Below are positions 7,115 through 16,804 of a stretch of 41,992 nt of DNA, in pieces (the first letter of the stretch is position 1; every line of letters begins with the position of its first letter). This DNA is from Nitrosomonadales bacterium (lineage in GTDB: Bacteria; Pseudomonadota; Gammaproteobacteria; Burkholderiales; Gallionellaceae): the NCBI GenBank assembly GCA_016199835.1, contig JACQFX010000028.1, positions 1-41,992 on the forward strand. Reading direction: 5' to 3'. The position numbers and the translations under genes were made by a program. The notes below the pieces were generated by a model. That model saw only the letters and a program-made list of their open reading frames with translations, ran no database searches and was not told the origin of the DNA.

Positions 7115-7528
7115 TCACTCTTTCCATTGTTCACGCAACACATCCGGCACCGACACCGGCTTGAACCCATCCAGCGTCACGCACACCAAATGGATTTCCC
7201 CCTTCGCCAACACTTCCTCGCCGCGCATCACTACCTGCTCCAGCAACACCCGGCTGCGCCCGGTTTCCTTGACCTCTGCGCTCACGCTCAGCAGATCATC
7301 CAGCAGCGCAGGCCTGAGGTAATCCAGCTTGAGCGAGCGCACCACGAACACCACGCCGAACTCTTTCATCAGCCCGCCATTGCTGTAACCGCAACGTTCG
7401 CGCAACCACTCAGTCCGCGCCCGCTCCATAAAGTTCACGTAACTGGCGTGATACATGACACCGCCAGCATCGGTATCCTGAAAGTAGACGCGGATAGGCA
7501 GGGTATAGACTTGCGTTTGCCTGCTCAT
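7115..7528 (-). CDS. ybgC: Tol-Pal-associated acyl-CoA thioesterase YbgC
   Basis: YbgC is a cytoplasmic hotdog-fold thioesterase that hydrolyses short acyl-CoA or acyl-ACP and is almost always the first gene of tol-pal operons. The active-site signature [19 protein letters not shown] (residues 15-33) carries the catalytic Asp and the conserved His-Tyr. Length is 137 aa, normal. Its ATG overlaps the ruvB stop by 4 nt, joining the DNA-repair and envelope genes in one transcript. Confidence 0.95.
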   Translation of the reverse strand: MSRQTQVYTLPIRVYFQDTDAGGVMYHASYVNFMERARTEWLRERCGYSNGGLMKEFGVVFVVRSLKLDYLRPALLDDLLSVSAEVKETGRSRVLLEQVVMRGEEVLAKGEIHLVCVTLDGFKPVSVPDVLREQWKE

Positions 7529-8592
7529 CCAGCAACTCCCGGCTCATCCCACAACTCTTTGTTGTGCGCATTGCGCGGCTGCGCCAGGCCGAAGTGCTGG
7601 TAGGCATTCGCCGTGGCGACTCTGCCGCGCGTGGTGCGTTGCAGATAGCCCTGCTGGATCAGATACGGCTCGATCACGTCCTCGATGGTGTCGCGCTCCT
7701 CGCCTATCGCGGAGGCGAGATTGTCCACGCCCACCGGCCCGCCGGAAAATTTCTCGATCACGGTCAGCAGCAGTTTTCTGTCCATCACGTCCAGCCCCTG
7801 CGCATCCACGTCGAGCATGGTCAGCGCGGCGTCGGCCACTTCGCGCGTGGCGTGGCCTTCCGCGCGCACCTCTGCGTAATCGCGCACGCGGCGCAACAGC
7901 CGGTTTGCGATGCGCGGCGTCCCGCGCGAACGCCTGGCGATTTCCATCGCGCCTTCAGGATCAATCGGCAATTCCAGCAAACCGGAGGAGCGCGTGACGA
8001 TGCGCTGTAATTCGCTGGTGTTATAAAACTCCAGTCGCGCCACTATGCCGAAGCGGTCGCGCAGCGGATTGGTCAGCATGCCCGCGCGCGTGGTCGCGCC
8101 TACCAGCGTGAATGGCGGCAAGTCGAGTTTCACCGAACGCGCCGCCGGGCCTTCGCCTATCATGATGTCTATCTGGTAATCCTCCAGCGCGGGATAGAGG
8201 ATTTCCTCAACTACGGGAGAAAGCCGATGGATCTCGTCGATGAACAGCACGTCGTTGGGTTCGAGGTTGGTCAGAAGCGCCGCGAGATCGCCCGCGCGTT
8301 CCAGCACCGGCCCGGAAGTGTGGCGCAGGTTGACCCCCATCTCGCGCGCGATAATGTGCGCCAGCGTGGTCTTGCCCAGGCCCGGCGGGCCGAACAGCAG
8401 CACGTGATCCAATGGCTCTTTTCTTTTGCGCGCGGCCTCGATGAAGATTTCCAGTTGCCCGCGTATTTTTTCCTGGCCGACGTATTCGTCCAGCAGCTTG
8501 GGGCGTAGCGCGCGCTCCAGCGCTTCCTCCTGTTGCGAAGCAGGGGCCGGAGAAATAATACGCGCAGCGCTAAGGTCGTCGTTTTGAATCAT
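7525..8592 (-). CDS. ruvB: Holliday junction branch migration helicase RuvB
   Basis: RuvB is the hexameric AAA+ motor that drives branch migration of Holliday junctions held by RuvA. Visible motifs are Walker [14 protein letters not shown], Walker [11 protein letters not shown], sensor I GATTRAG and the arginine-finger region NPLRDRFG. A winged-helix C-terminus contains the [15 protein letters not shown] segment. Length is 355 aa. It lies 25 nt after ruvA and overlaps ybgC. Confidence 0.98.
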   Translation of the reverse strand: MIQNDDLSAARIISPAPASQQEEALERALRPKLLDEYVGQEKIRGQLEIFIEAARKRKEPLDHVLLFGPPGLGKTTLAHIIAREMGVNLRHTSGPVLERAGDLAALLTNLEPNDVLFIDEIHRLSPVVEEILYPALEDYQIDIMIGEGPAARSVKLDLPPFTLVGATTRAGMLTNPLRDRFGIVARLEFYNTSELQRIVTRSSGLLELPIDPEGAMEIARRSRGTPRIANRLLRRVRDYAEVRAEGHATREVADAALTMLDVDAQGLDVMDRKLLLTVIEKFSGGPVGVDNLASAIGEERDTIEDVIEPYLIQQGYLQRTTRGRVATANAYQHFGLAQPRNAHNKELWDEPGVAG

Positions 8593-8617
8593 GTTCTGGA
8601 TAATAACTCAGACCGCG

Positions 8618-9196
8618 TTAAGATTTTGATAAGAGCTTGAGAGCCTGGCGTATGCCATCGGACACGCCGACATCGGCGGGCAATTGTTTCGCGGCCCAAT
8701 CCGCTTCTTTCTCGCTATAACCCAGCGCCAGCAGTGCATTCAGCACATCGCTGCTCTGCGTGGTCGCACCGCTCCTGGTGCCGCCCGACACAGTCACACT
8801 GAACTTGCCCTGTAACTCCAGCAGCAGACGCTCGGCAGTCTTCTTGCCCACGCCGGGTATCCTGGTCAGCCGCCCGGCATCCTTGTTTGCCACCGCAGCG
8901 GCGAGATCGCTCAGGCTCAGACCGGACAATACGGAGAGCGCCAACTTGGGGCCGACGCCGCTGATCTTCAGCAACTGGCGGAAGGCGAGCCGCTCGTCAT
9001 CGGTGGCAAAACCATAGAGCAGATGCGCGTCTTCACGCACGATGAGGTGCGTGTGCAGCACGACTTTTTCATGCAGCGCGGGCAGGTTGTAGAACGTGCT
9101 CATCGGCACGTCCACTTCGTAGCCGACGCCCTGCACGTCGAGCAGAATTTGCGGCGGATTCTTTTCGAGCAGGAATCCAGATAAACGACCAATCAT
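8618..9196 (-). CDS. ruvA: Holliday junction DNA-binding protein RuvA
   Basis: RuvA tetramers bind four-way junctions and load RuvB. The product begins [28 protein letters not shown] (OB fold). It carries two helix-hairpin-helix elements ([19 protein letters not shown] and [19 protein letters not shown]) and ends in a short UBA-like domain with [13 protein letters not shown], which contacts RuvB. At 192 aa it is full length. A hairpin GTGGC/GCCAC (9214-9227) lies just upstream of its ribosome site AAGGAA. Confidence 0.97.
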   Translation of the reverse strand: MIGRLSGFLLEKNPPQILLDVQGVGYEVDVPMSTFYNLPALHEKVVLHTHLIVREDAHLLYGFATDDERLAFRQLLKISGVGPKLALSVLSGLSLSDLAAAVANKDAGRLTRIPGVGKKTAERLLLELQGKFSVTVSGGTRSGATTQSSDVLNALLALGYSEKEADWAAKQLPADVGVSDGIRQALKLLSKS

Positions 9197-9261
9197 AAAT
9201 TTCCTTAACGGGCGTGGCTCATGCCACCCCTGATAAAAAAGGCTCGCCTGCCCGCCTCCTT

Positions 9262-9326
9262 CTCCCCAGCCCTCTCCCGCAAGCGGGCGAGGGGGACAAG
9301 GACTCGCTATGCGAGTTTTACATTAA
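9262..9326 (+). repeat. Dispersed double-hairpin repeat, copy 2
   Basis: The plus strand reads CTCCCCAGCCCTCTCCCG, CAAGCGGGCGAGGGGGACA, then ACTCGCTATGCGAGT and TTAA. It matches the minus strand of 3238-3299 with a few changes, and some changes keep the hairpins. It fills the ruvC-ruvA gap and its TTAA end supplies the ruvC stop codon (9323-9325). Confidence 0.8.
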
Positions 9327-9841
9327 ATCAATCTGCCGTTACGCATTCGCAAGCCTTTCGTGGCCAATGCGCCCAAGCCCATGCCCGCATGTGCATGGCA
9401 GATGGCGCAAGCCAGCGCATCCGCTGCATCCGGGCTGGGCGTACCGGACAAAGTAAGCAGGCGCTTTACCATCTCCTGCACTTGTTCTTTCTTCGCATGA
9501 CCGTTGCCCACCACGGCCTGTTTCACTTGCAAGGCGGTATATTCCGCCACCGGCAGATTTTCCATCACCGCCGCGCAAATGGCCGCACCGCGTGCCTGTC
9601 CGAGCAACAGGGTAGATTGCGGATTGACGTTGACGAATACTTTTTCCACCGCCACTTGCTGCGGCTGATGCTGCGCGATCACCTCGCGCAGTGAGTCGAG
9701 TATGACTTTCAGGCGCTCCGGCAACTCGCCATCCGGCGTCTTGATGCAGCCGCTGGCGATGTAACTCAACTGCTGGCCTTCTTTCTCGAGCACACCAAAC
9801 CCGGTGATACGCAGGCCGGGATCGATGCCAAGAATGCGCAT
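9323..9841 (-). CDS. ruvC: Holliday junction resolvase RuvC
   Basis: RuvC is the endonuclease that cuts Holliday junctions symmetrically with RuvAB. The acidic active site is visible as D7 in [15 protein letters not shown], the Glu in VAVEKVFVN, and Asp/His residues in [16 protein letters not shown]. Length is 172 aa. The stop codon lies at the edge of a dispersed repeat, so the C-terminus (RMRNGRLI) may have been trimmed or set by that insertion. It overlaps yebC by one base (TAATG). Confidence 0.97.
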   Translation of the reverse strand: MRILGIDPGLRITGFGVLEKEGQQLSYIASGCIKTPDGELPERLKVILDSLREVIAQHQPQQVAVEKVFVNVNPQSTLLLGQARGAAICAAVMENLPVAEYTALQVKQAVVGNGHAKKEQVQEMVKRLLTLSGTPSPDAADALACAICHAHAGMGLGALATKGLRMRNGRLI

Positions 9842-10566
9842 TACTCCTCGATCACCGCGTTGGTATAGACTTCCTGCACATCGTCCAGGTCTTCGAGCGC
9901 GTCGAGCAGTTTCTGCATGCGCACTGCATCGTCGCCCGTAAACTCCACTTCGTTCTCGGGCTTCATGACGACTTCGCCCATTTCGGGTTTGAAGCCTGCC
10001 GCTTCCAGGCGCTGCTTCACTTCCGCAAAATCATGCGGCGCGGTAATCACTTCTATGCTGCCGTCGTCGTTATTGATGATGTCTTCCGCACCGGCATTCA
10101 GCGCCACTTCCATCAGCGCGTTCTCGTCGGTGCCGGGCGCGAATATCATCTGGCCGCAATGCTTGAACAGGAACGACACCGAGCCGTCTGTACCGAGATT
10201 GCCGCCGTATTTGGTGAAGGCGTGGCGCACGTCGGCCACGGTGCGCGTCTTGTTGTCGGTCATGCAGTCCACCATCACTGCCGCGCCGTTGATGCCGTAG
10301 CCCTCGTAGCGCAACTCCATGTAGTCCACGCCCTCGAGCTCGCCTGCGCCGCGCTTGATCGCGCGCTCGACGTTGTCCTTGGGCATGTTGTGCTCATACG
10401 CCTTTTCCATCGCCAGGCGCAGACGCGGATTGCTGGTCGGGTCGCTGTCACCCAGCTTGGCCGCAACAGTGATCTCCCGGATCAGACGCGTAAATATCTT
10501 GCCGCGCTTGGCGTCCTGCTTGCCTTTGCGGTGCTGGATGTTCGCCCATTTGCTATGGCCTGCCAT
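9841..10566 (-). CDS. yebC: YebC/PmpR family protein
   Basis: The product begins [23 protein letters not shown] and is 241 aa, the standard length of the YebC/PmpR family (TACO1-like). These proteins were described as DNA-binding regulators, and more recent work links them to translation of difficult peptide stretches. Motifs [21 protein letters not shown] and [13 protein letters not shown] are typical. It is the first gene of the array, directly upstream of ruvC as in many proteobacteria. The promoter must lie in 10567-10714, but I cannot define its hexamers. Confidence 0.95.
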   Translation of the reverse strand: MAGHSKWANIQHRKGKQDAKRGKIFTRLIREITVAAKLGDSDPTSNPRLRLAMEKAYEHNMPKDNVERAIKRGAGELEGVDYMELRYEGYGINGAAVMVDCMTDNKTRTVADVRHAFTKYGGNLGTDGSVSFLFKHCGQMIFAPGTDENALMEVALNAGAEDIINNDDGSIEVITAPHDFAEVKQRLEAAGFKPEMGEVVMKPENEVEFTGDDAVRMQKLLDALEDLDDVQEVYTNAVIEE

Positions 10567-10714
10567 GTGTCGCGTCCCCTTAAAAATTATCGCGCAATGG
10601 TACCATTTCCCGGCACTTGGCCGGAAGGTTGCCGCACCATGTCGAATGTGGATTCCAGCGCATGTGTGGGGAGTCTGCTGACCGGTAAATTTCAGGTCGT
10701 TGGTACGTAATTTC

Positions 10715-10744
10715 TTGACATATTCACTATGGTATTGCTAGAGT
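10715..10744 (+). promoter_or_regulatory. Sigma70-like promoter of the small plus-strand operon
   Basis: TTGACA at 10715-10720 and TAGAGT at 10739-10744 are 18 nt apart, reading toward the gene at 10789. The -35 is perfect and the -10 matches four of six positions. The -10 is also the centre of an inverted repeat (10733-10750). Confidence 0.7.
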
Positions 10745-10750
10745 GCAATA
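10733..10750. promoter_or_regulatory. Candidate operator, inverted repeat over the -10 box
   Basis: TATTGC (10733-10738) and GCAATA (10745-10750) are perfect inverted half-sites separated by the six bases TAGAGT, which are the proposed -10. A repressor dimer bound here would block RNA polymerase. No regulator gene is adjacent, so the binding protein is unknown. Confidence 0.45.
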
Positions 10751-10788
10751 GTAATACTCAGGTAATTCAACTTCGCAAGGAGGCTATC

Positions 10789-11130
10789 ATGGACATCAGG
10801 ATTCTGGTTCCGCTTCTTTTTGCATTCCTGCTCGGCGTGACCAGCGCGCAGGCCGCTCCGGGAAAAATCACCATCACCTCACCGGCAAACAATGCAACAG
10901 TCAGTCAGAACGACAATGTTGAGTTGAGCTATGAGGCCGTACCCGGCCCCGATGGCGACCATCTGCATCTCTACCTCGATGACAAACGCATAGATGTGTT
11001 GCATCCGATGAAAGGCAAGGCCGATGTCGGCATGCTGGATCCCGGCAAACACCGTATCTGCCTTTCGATAAACACCAGGGGACATGTTGCGACCGGCGTA
11101 GAGCAGTGCATAGACGTCATCTCGAAATGA
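10789..11130 (+). CDS. Small exported protein, Ig-like fold suspected, 113 aa
   Basis: ATG at 10789 has a strong ribosome site AAGGAGG (10777-10783). A signal peptide MDIRILVPLLFAFLLGVTSAQA is followed by a mature domain of about 90 residues that starts GKITITSPANNATVSQND, the opening of many small beta-sandwich domains. A histidine cluster DGDHLHLYLDD and two cysteines (HRICLSI and EQCIDV) suggest a disulfide and perhaps metal binding. The stop overlaps the next ATG (ATGA). I do not recognise a named family. A CopC-like partner for the membrane protein downstream is only an inference. Confidence 0.85.
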   Translation: MDIRILVPLLFAFLLGVTSAQAAPGKITITSPANNATVSQNDNVELSYEAVPGPDGDHLHLYLDDKRIDVLHPMKGKADVGMLDPGKHRICLSINTRGHVATGVEQCIDVISK

Positions 11131-11537
11131 GTGACAGGCAAAATCTGGCCTACGCAGTAGTCCAGACTGTCCATAATTTCGGTGCGATTGCTGCGGTCGG
11201 TAGCTCGCTCGCCGCAGTCAGCTTTCGCGGTGTGGATACGCGCCGCAAGCTGGCCTGGCTTGCGCTTGCGGGATGGGGAACGCAGGCAATAAGCGGCGCG
11301 GCTTTCGGTGCGGTGAGCTATTATTTCTATCACCAGTTTCCGGACATCGCCGGAATTGCGACCGTGGCATTGATGATCAAGATGGCGTGCGTAATCGCCG
11401 GTTTCCTGTTGCTGGCGGTTTACCTGTTGCGGAGTGCAGACTGGACAGTCGGGAAAATGAACGGCGCCTGGCTGATGTCTTCATCCCTCGCCGCCATCGC
11501 ACTTACGGCAGCCGCTTTCCTGCGCTGGTTTTCCTGA
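11127..11537 (+). CDS. Four-helix membrane protein, 136 aa, function unknown
   Basis: It starts at the ATG overlapping the previous stop and has about four hydrophobic helices: VVQTVHNFGAIAAVGSSLAAV (about 9-30), LAWLALAGWGTQAISGAAFGA, IATVALMIKMACVIAGFLLL and LMSSSLAAIALTAAAFLRW. A His in helix 1 and a conserved-looking Trp/Tyr pattern recall CopD-like or cytochrome-like small integral proteins, but the evidence is weak. Overlap with the exported protein implies joint work at the inner membrane. A terminator follows at once, so this is a two-gene operon. Confidence 0.85.
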   Translation: MSDRQNLAYAVVQTVHNFGAIAAVGSSLAAVSFRGVDTRRKLAWLALAGWGTQAISGAAFGAVSYYFYHQFPDIAGIATVALMIKMACVIAGFLLLAVYLLRSADWTVGKMNGAWLMSSSLAAIALTAAAFLRWFS

Positions 11538-11554
11538 CTTAATCCCTGCACAAC

Positions 11555-11581
11555 AAAAAAGCCGGACAAGTCCGGCTTTTT
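11555..11581. terminator. Bidirectional terminator between convergent operons
   Basis: The stem GCCGGA (11561-11566) pairs with TCCGGC (11571-11576) around CAAG, flanked by six A on the left and five T on the right. It can end the plus-strand two-gene operon and the minus-strand ribosomal cluster after rplQ. Confidence 0.9.
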
Positions 11582-11600
11582 CAGTTGAGGTGATGACGGC

Positions 11601-11990
11601 TTATTCGCCGACTTCAACCGGTTGTGCTTCAGCCGGACGATCCATCAATTCGACCAGCGCCATCGGCGCATTGTCGCCCTTGCGGAAACCAAACTTGAGG
11701 ATACGCGAGTAACCACCGTTGCGGGCAGCATAACGCGGGCCGAGTTCGTCGAACAGCTTGGTAACCATTTCACGATCGCGCAGGCGGCTGAATGCCAGGC
11801 GGCGGTTGGCCAGGCTGGGCTTCTTGCCCAGCGTCAGAATAGGCTCCGCCACGCGGCGCAGTTCCTTGGCCTTGGGCAAGGTGGTCTTGATGACTTCGTG
11901 GCGCAACAGCGACACAGTCATATTGCGCAACATGGCCAAACGATGGCTGCTGGTGCGGTTGAGTTTTCTAAGTCCTAAACGGTGACGCAT
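11601..11990 (-). CDS. rplQ: 50S ribosomal protein L17
   Basis: L17 binds 23S rRNA near the exit tunnel. The product begins [20 protein letters not shown], the family signature, and continues with [33 protein letters not shown] in the expected order. The acidic C-terminal tail (PVEVGE) brings it to 129 aa, normal for proteobacteria. It is the last gene of the alpha operon, 14 nt after rpoA, and ends about 20 bp before the shared terminator. Confidence 0.98.
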   Translation of the reverse strand: MRHRLGLRKLNRTSSHRLAMLRNMTVSLLRHEVIKTTLPKAKELRRVAEPILTLGKKPSLANRRLAFSRLRDREMVTKLFDELGPRYAARNGGYSRILKFGFRKGDNAPMALVELMDRPAEAQPVEVGE

Positions 11991-12004
11991 GATTATCCTC
12001 TCTC

Positions 12005-12976
12005 TTACTTCTCAACCGGCGCAGGCCAGTTTTCCAGTTTCATGCCCAGCGACAGACCGTGTTCGGCCAGCACTTGCTTGATTTCGTTCAGCGACTTGCG
12101 GCCCAGATTAGGCGTGCGCAACAAATCGGTTTCGGTGTACTGAATCAGGTCGCCGATGTAATGGATGCTTTGTGCCTTGAGACAGTTGGAAGAACGCGGA
12201 GTCAGCTCCAGATCATCCACCGGACGCAACAACATCGGGTCGACCTTCGGCGCTTGCGGCTTTTCTTCCGGCGCAGGCGTGCCTTCCAGCGCGGCAAACA
12301 CCGAGAATTGCTCAACCAGAATGCGCGCGGCATAACGGATGGCTTCTTCCGGATCGATCGCACCATTGGTTTCGATATCCATCACCAGCTTGTCGAGGTC
12401 GGTGCGCTGTTCCACACGCGCGCTCTCCACCAGATAGCTGACGCGGCGCACCGGGCTGAACGAAGAGTCCAGCGCGATATGGCCGACGGCACGTGTTTCG
12501 CCGGGAGTCTGGCGCGCAATTGCGGAAACATAGCCGCGACCCTGCTCGACCTTGATCTCCATGTCCAGCTTGCCACCTGCGGTCAGGTGCGCGACGACGT
12601 GGGCAGGATTGACGACTTCAGTGTCAGCACCAAGAATGATGTCGCCGGCAGTGACTACGCCTTCGCCTTCCTTCTTGATCGTCAGCACAGCCTCGCTGGA
12701 GTTGTGCAGCTTGAGCACCAAACCCTTCAGGTTCAGCAGGATCTCGACGACGTCTTCCTGCACGCCATCTATCGACGAGTACTCATGCAACACGCCTGCG
12801 ATCTTGACTTCAGTAGGCGCATAGCCCGGCATCGAAGACAGCAGGATGCGGCGCAGAGCGTTGCCCAGCGTATGCCCGTAACCGCGCTCGAACGGCTCCA
12901 TCACCACCCTGGCCTGGGTTGGGGAATAGCGCTGCACATCGATGATGCGGGGCTTCAGAAAATCATTTTTTTGCAT
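12005..12976 (-). CDS. rpoA: RNA polymerase alpha subunit
   Basis: The alpha subunit dimer nucleates assembly of RNA polymerase, and its C-terminal domain contacts UP elements and activators. The N-terminal domain contains the dimerisation segment [23 protein letters not shown]. After a Pro/Glu-rich linker (about residues 235-250) the C-terminal domain shows the helix-hairpin-helix [18 protein letters not shown]. At 323 aa it is full length. It sits between rpsD and rplQ in the standard alpha operon order. Confidence 0.99.
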   Translation of the reverse strand: MQKNDFLKPRIIDVQRYSPTQARVVMEPFERGYGHTLGNALRRILLSSMPGYAPTEVKIAGVLHEYSSIDGVQEDVVEILLNLKGLVLKLHNSSEAVLTIKKEGEGVVTAGDIILGADTEVVNPAHVVAHLTAGGKLDMEIKVEQGRGYVSAIARQTPGETRAVGHIALDSSFSPVRRVSYLVESARVEQRTDLDKLVMDIETNGAIDPEEAIRYAARILVEQFSVFAALEGTPAPEEKPQAPKVDPMLLRPVDDLELTPRSSNCLKAQSIHYIGDLIQYTETDLLRTPNLGRKSLNEIKQVLAEHGLSLGMKLENWPAPVEK

Positions 12977-12993
12977 AACCTACTCCGCGTGGA

Positions 12994-13623
12994 TTACTTG
13001 GAATACAACTCGACCACGAGATGTTCGTTGATCGTGGCAGGCAATTCTGCACGTTGCGGCTTGGCCTTGAACGTACCCTTCAGCCCCTTCACGTCGACTT
13101 CGATCCATTCCGGGAAACCGCGTTGCTCGGCAGCTTCCACTGCGGCCTTGACGCGCAGTTGCGCTTTGGACTTGTCGGCCACTTCGACCACATCGCCCGG
13201 ACGCACCTGGTAAGACGGGATATTGACGCGCTTGCCGTTCACCATGACGCCGTTGTGACGCACCACCTGACGCGCTTCGGAACGCGATGCGCCAAAACCC
13301 ATGCGGTAGGAAACGTTGTCCAGACGCGATTCAAGCAATTGCAACAGGCTCTCGCCGGTGATGCCGCGCTGTTGTTCGGCTGCCTTGTAGGTCAAGCGGA
13401 ACTGCTTCTCGAGCACGCCATAGATGCGGCGCAGCTTTTGCTTTTCGCGCAGCTGACCACCATAGTCAGACACGCGCTGGTTTTTCTTTTGTCCGTGCTG
13501 GCCGGGCGGATAGGCACGGCGTTCAACCGCGCACTTATCGGTAAAACATTTTTCGCCCTTCAGAAACAGCTTCTCGCCTTCGCGGCGGCACTGACGGCAC
13601 TTTGGGTCAAGATTTCTAGCCAA
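12994..13623 (-). CDS. rpsD: 30S ribosomal protein S4, zinc-binding form
   Basis: S4 is a primary 16S rRNA binder that starts 30S assembly. In E. coli it also represses the alpha operon and aids antitermination. The N-terminus [17 protein letters not shown] with later KCFTDKC supplies four cysteines, so this is the C+ (zinc) paralogue type. The S4 RNA-binding domain is seen in [23 protein letters not shown]. Length is 209 aa. It follows rpsK by 15 nt. Confidence 0.98.
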   Translation of the reverse strand: MARNLDPKCRQCRREGEKLFLKGEKCFTDKCAVERRAYPPGQHGQKKNQRVSDYGGQLREKQKLRRIYGVLEKQFRLTYKAAEQQRGITGESLLQLLESRLDNVSYRMGFGASRSEARQVVRHNGVMVNGKRVNIPSYQVRPGDVVEVADKSKAQLRVKAAVEAAEQRGFPEWIEVDVKGLKGTFKAKPQRAELPATINEHLVVELYSK

Positions 13624-13638
13624 GGCTATCTCCTAAAA

Positions 13639-14031
13639 TTAGATACGACGCTTTTTCGGTGGGCGGCAACCGTTGTGCGGCACCGGCGTGATGTCGGAAA
13701 TGCTGGTGATCTTGAAACCCGCAGCATTCAACGCGCGCACTGCCGACTCGCGGCCAGGGCCGGGGCCCTTGATGCGCACTTCCAGATTCTTCACGCCACA
13801 TTCCTGCGCTGCCTTGCCAGCCACTTCCGCAGCGATCTGAGCCGCAAACGGAGTGCTCTTGCGCGAGCCCTTGAAGCCGTTGCCACCGCTGGTGGACCAT
13901 GCCAGTGCATTGCCCTGACGATCGGTGATCGTCACGATGGTGTTATTAAAAGATGCGTGCACGTGGGCGATGCCTTCGGCTACATTCTTTTTGACTTTTT
14001 TGCGCACTCGCGTGCTGGCAGCTTTAACCAT
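13639..14031 (-). CDS. rpsK: 30S ribosomal protein S11
   Basis: S11 lies on the 30S platform by the E site and supports mRNA binding. The motif [26 protein letters not shown] and the C-terminal [23 protein letters not shown] are diagnostic. The N-terminal lysine-rich run (RVRKKVKKN) contacts rRNA. Length is 130 aa, normal. It lies between rpsM (21 nt) and rpsD (15 nt) in alpha operon order. Confidence 0.98.
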   Translation of the reverse strand: MVKAASTRVRKKVKKNVAEGIAHVHASFNNTIVTITDRQGNALAWSTSGGNGFKGSRKSTPFAAQIAAEVAGKAAQECGVKNLEVRIKGPGPGRESAVRALNAAGFKITSISDITPVPHNGCRPPKKRRI

Positions 14032-14052
14032 GTTCTCTAATCCTCAGTTGTA

Positions 14053-14418
14053 TTACTTCTTGGCGCCGGCGATGGCTTTGCGCGGCCCCTTGCGGGTACG
14101 GGCATTGGTGCGGGTGCGCTGGCCGCGAACCGGCAAGCCGCGACGATGGCGCAGGCCGCGATAGCAACCCAAGTCCATCAGTCGCTTGATATTCATGGAA
14201 ATCTCACGGCGCAGATCGCCTTCCACCGTAAACTTGGCTACCTCATCGCGCAGCTTGTCCATCTCTGCGTCATTCAGGTCTTTCATCTTGGTGGAAGTGG
14301 CAATGCCCGCAGCGACACAGATGCCTTGCGCGCGGGTGCGACCGATACCATAGATCGCGGTCAACGCGATCACAGCGTGTTGGTGATTTGGGATGTTTAC
14401 CCCTGCAATACGAGCCAT
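14053..14418 (-). CDS. rpsM: 30S ribosomal protein S13
   Basis: S13 sits at the top of the 30S head and forms bridges to the 50S subunit and contacts with P-site tRNA. It begins [30 protein letters not shown], carries the helix-two-turn-helix segment, and ends with the basic tail [19 protein letters not shown]. Length is 121 aa. A 77-nt gap separates it from rpmJ, the widest in this part of the cluster, and may carry regulatory sequence of the alpha operon, though no clear promoter is seen. Confidence 0.98.
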   Translation of the reverse strand: MARIAGVNIPNHQHAVIALTAIYGIGRTRAQGICVAAGIATSTKMKDLNDAEMDKLRDEVAKFTVEGDLRREISMNIKRLMDLGCYRGLRHRRGLPVRGQRTRTNARTRKGPRKAIAGAKK

Positions 14419-14495
14419 GCAGCTACCCTATCGTTAAAAAAGACAAAAATTATACCATCCAGATGCGACTTGATTCAATCGACACCTGGCTCTAA

Positions 14496-14612
14496 TCAAC
14501 CCTGGCGTTGTTTGTGACGCGGATCGCTGCTGCAAATCACGCGCACCACGCGGTTGCGCCGCACGATCTTGCAGTTGCGACAAACTTTCTTCACGGATGC
14601 TTGTACTTTCAT
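14496..14612 (-). CDS. rpmJ: 50S ribosomal protein L36
   Basis: This is a 38-codon gene that is easily missed. The minus strand from the ATG at 14612 gives [20 protein letters not shown] followed by [18 protein letters not shown] and TGA. The zinc ligands C11, C14, C27 and H33 are all present, so it is the C+ form. L36 stabilises 23S rRNA in the 50S subunit. It lies between infA (28 nt) and rpsM, the normal position at the spc/alpha boundary. A longer frame on the same strand (14434-14637) is a shadow. Confidence 0.97.
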   Translation of the reverse strand: MKVQASVKKVCRNCKIVRRNRVVRVICSSDPRHKQRQG

Positions 14613-14640
14613 TTGCTTCTCCTTGCTTACCGATCAACTA

Positions 14641-14859
14641 CTACTTGGCGCGGAATACGATGCGCCCCTTGGTCAAATCATACGGCGTCAATTCAACCGT
14701 CACTTTGTCACCCGGTAAAATGCGGATGTAATGCATGCGCATCTTGCCGGAAATGTGCCCCAGCACCGAATGTCCATTTTCCAGCTTTACCCGGAAGGTC
14801 GCATTGGGGAGGGACTCCTCGATCTCCCCCTGCATTTGAATCACATCTTCCTTGGCCAT
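14641..14859 (-). CDS. infA: Translation initiation factor IF-1
   Basis: IF-1 is a 72-aa OB-fold protein that blocks the ribosomal A site during initiation. The product [30 protein letters not shown] with the later [21 protein letters not shown] is diagnostic. Its ATG shares one base with the secY stop (TGATG). Its position between secY and rpmJ is common in betaproteobacteria. In E. coli infA lies elsewhere. Confidence 0.98.
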   Translation of the reverse strand: MAKEDVIQMQGEIEESLPNATFRVKLENGHSVLGHISGKMRMHYIRILPGDKVTVELTPYDLTKGRIVFRAK

Positions 14860-16178
14860 CAGCGCGCTAACCCGCCCTTGAAATTGGCCTTCTTCAGCAG
14901 GCTCTCATACTGGTGCGACATCATGTAAGACTGCACTTGCGCCATGAAGTCCATCGTCACCACCACCAGAATCAGCAGCGAAGTACCGCCAAAATAAAAC
15001 GGCACATTCCACTTCACCACCAGAAATTCCGGCAGCAAACACACCAGTGTCACATACACCGCACCTATCAACGTCAGGCGCATCATGATCTTCTCAACAT
15101 AGCGCGCAGTCTGTTCGCCAGGCCGTATACCAGGCAAGAATGCGCCGCTCTTCTTCAGGTTTTCCGCCGTATCTTTCGGGCTGAACACCAGCGCCGTGTA
15201 GAAGAAACAGAAAAACACAATCGCCGATGCATACAGCAACACATAAATCGGCTGGCCCGGCGACAACTTGTCGCTGATGTCCTTCAGCCAGTTCGCACCG
15301 ACACCGCTGCCAAACCAGCCTGCCAGCGTCGCCGGAAACAGAATAATGCTGGAAGCGAAGATCGGCGGAATTACGCCCGACATGTTCAGCTTCAACGGCA
15401 GATGCGAACTCTGCCCGCCATACACCTTGTTACCCACCTGACGCTTGGCATAATTCACCAGTATCTTGCGCTGCCCGCGCTCGACGAATACCACCAGCGC
15501 CGTAATCCCGATCGCACCGAAGAACAGCAACAACACCAGCGGGATCGAGAACGCCCCGGTGCGCGCCATTTCCAGCGTGCTACCGATTGCGCGCGGCAAC
15601 CCTGCGGCAATACCCGCAAAAATGATCAGCGAGATGCCATTACCCAAACCACGCTCGGTGATCTGCTCACCCAACCACATCAAAAACATCGTACCCGACA
15701 CCAGCGTGATGACCGTAGTCATCTGGAACATCATGCCCGGATGCGGCACCAAGCCTTGCTGTGACTGCAACGCCACGGCAATACCAAACGACTGGAACAA
15801 CGCCAGCACCAGGGTGCCGTAACGCGTGTACTGCGTAATCTTCCTGCGCCCCGCGTCGCCTTCCTTCTTCAACTGCTCCAGTTGCGGCACCGCAATCGCC
15901 CCCAGCTGCATGATGATGGAAGCAGAGATGTATGGCATGATCCCCAGCGCAAAGATCGTAAAGCGCGACAACGCGCCGCCGGAGAACATGTTGAACATGC
16001 CCAAAATCCCGTTCTTCTGCGACTTGAACAAATCCGCCAGCACCACCGGATCTATACCCGGCACCGGGATATGCGCCCCGATACGATAGACCACCAGCGC
16101 GCCCAGCAGGAACCACAGGCGAGTACTCAAGTCGCCGTACTTGCCTTTGCTCGCGCCGTTCTTGATCGCTGTGCTCAA
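14859..16178 (-). CDS. secY: Protein translocase subunit SecY
   Basis: SecY is the channel of the Sec translocon, with ten membrane helices. It contains the plug and helix 2 region [31 protein letters not shown] and the loop [18 protein letters not shown] that contacts ribosome and SecA. I choose a TTG start at 16178 (reads [12 protein letters not shown]), preceded by AAGGGCAG, giving 439 aa. The open frame extends to 16286, but that part lies inside rplO and is not SecY-like. It lies 8 nt after rplO and overlaps infA by one base. Confidence 0.96.
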   Translation of the reverse strand: MSTAIKNGASKGKYGDLSTRLWFLLGALVVYRIGAHIPVPGIDPVVLADLFKSQKNGILGMFNMFSGGALSRFTIFALGIMPYISASIIMQLGAIAVPQLEQLKKEGDAGRRKITQYTRYGTLVLALFQSFGIAVALQSQQGLVPHPGMMFQMTTVITLVSGTMFLMWLGEQITERGLGNGISLIIFAGIAAGLPRAIGSTLEMARTGAFSIPLVLLLFFGAIGITALVVFVERGQRKILVNYAKRQVGNKVYGGQSSHLPLKLNMSGVIPPIFASSIILFPATLAGWFGSGVGANWLKDISDKLSPGQPIYVLLYASAIVFFCFFYTALVFSPKDTAENLKKSGAFLPGIRPGEQTARYVEKIMMRLTLIGAVYVTLVCLLPEFLVVKWNVPFYFGGTSLLILVVVTMDFMAQVQSYMMSHQYESLLKKANFKGGLAR

Positions 16179-16186
16179 GACTGCCC

Positions 16187-16621
16187 TTACTCCGCGATGC
16201 TGCCGCCGGCAGCTTCCACTGCGGCGCGTGCACCCTTGGTCAGCAACAAGCCTTGCAGCTTGACCGCGCGCTTGAGCTCGCCGCACAGAATCACTTTGGC
16301 AGACAGCGTATGCGCCGGCACCACGCCCGCCTGCTTCAATGCCAGCAGATCAATCTCGTCCACCGGCATCTTTTCCAGGTCGGACAAACGAACTTGTGCA
16401 TTGTCATAACGAGTCAGCGAAACGAAACCACGCTTGGGCAAACGGCGCTGCAGCGGCATCTGACCGCCCTCGAAGCCCACCTTGTGGAAACCGCCGGAAC
16501 GGGACTTCTGCCCTTTATGGCCGCGACCGCAAGTCTTGCCCAGACCGCAACCGATGCCGCGCCCAACGCGACGCTTGGAATGGGTGGCACCTTCTGCGGG
16601 TTTGATTTTATTGAGTTGCAT
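16187..16621 (-). CDS. rplO: 50S ribosomal protein L15
   Basis: L15 is a late 50S assembly protein. The Gly-rich N-terminal extension [22 protein letters not shown] followed by [18 protein letters not shown] threads into rRNA and is diagnostic. The globular C-terminal part holds [14 protein letters not shown]. Length is 144 aa. Its ATG follows the rpmD stop without any gap, so translation is probably coupled. Confidence 0.98.
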   Translation of the reverse strand: MQLNKIKPAEGATHSKRRVGRGIGCGLGKTCGRGHKGQKSRSGGFHKVGFEGGQMPLQRRLPKRGFVSLTRYDNAQVRLSDLEKMPVDEIDLLALKQAGVVPAHTLSAKVILCGELKRAVKLQGLLLTKGARAAVEAAGGSIAE

Positions 16622-16801
16622 TTATGCCTCGCACTTAACCAGGTAATACACTTTGTTGATCATGCCGCGCACTGCCGGAGTGTCTTCCACTTCCACCGTG
16701 TGATGCATGCGGCGCAGGCCCAGACCGCGCACGCATGCGCGATGGGATTCCTTGGTGCCAATCGGACTTTTCACCAGCGTTACTTTAAGCTTCTGTGCCA
16801 T
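16622..16801 (-). CDS. rpmD: 50S ribosomal protein L30
   Basis: A 59-aa gene too short for many ORF lists. From the ATG at 16801 it reads [20 protein letters not shown], continues through [20 protein letters not shown] and ends near YYLVKCEA before TAA at 16622-16624. The KSPIG and GLRRMHHTV motifs identify L30. It lies 3 nt after rpsE and is directly abutted by rplO, the usual spc order. Confidence 0.97.
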   Translation of the reverse strand: MAQKLKVTLVKSPIGTKESHRACVRGLGLRRMHHTVEVEDTPAVRGMINKVYYLVKCEA

Positions 16802-16804
16802 GTC

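Noticed and set aside
9214-9456. Plus-strand frames across the ruvC-ruvA gap (translation containing PLPQAGEG)
   Set aside because: This peptide pattern comes from the palindromic repeat, not from a gene.
14434-14637. A 67-codon minus-strand frame over the infA-rpsM gap
   Set aside because: The real gene in this place is rpmJ in another frame, with all its zinc ligands. This frame is its shadow.
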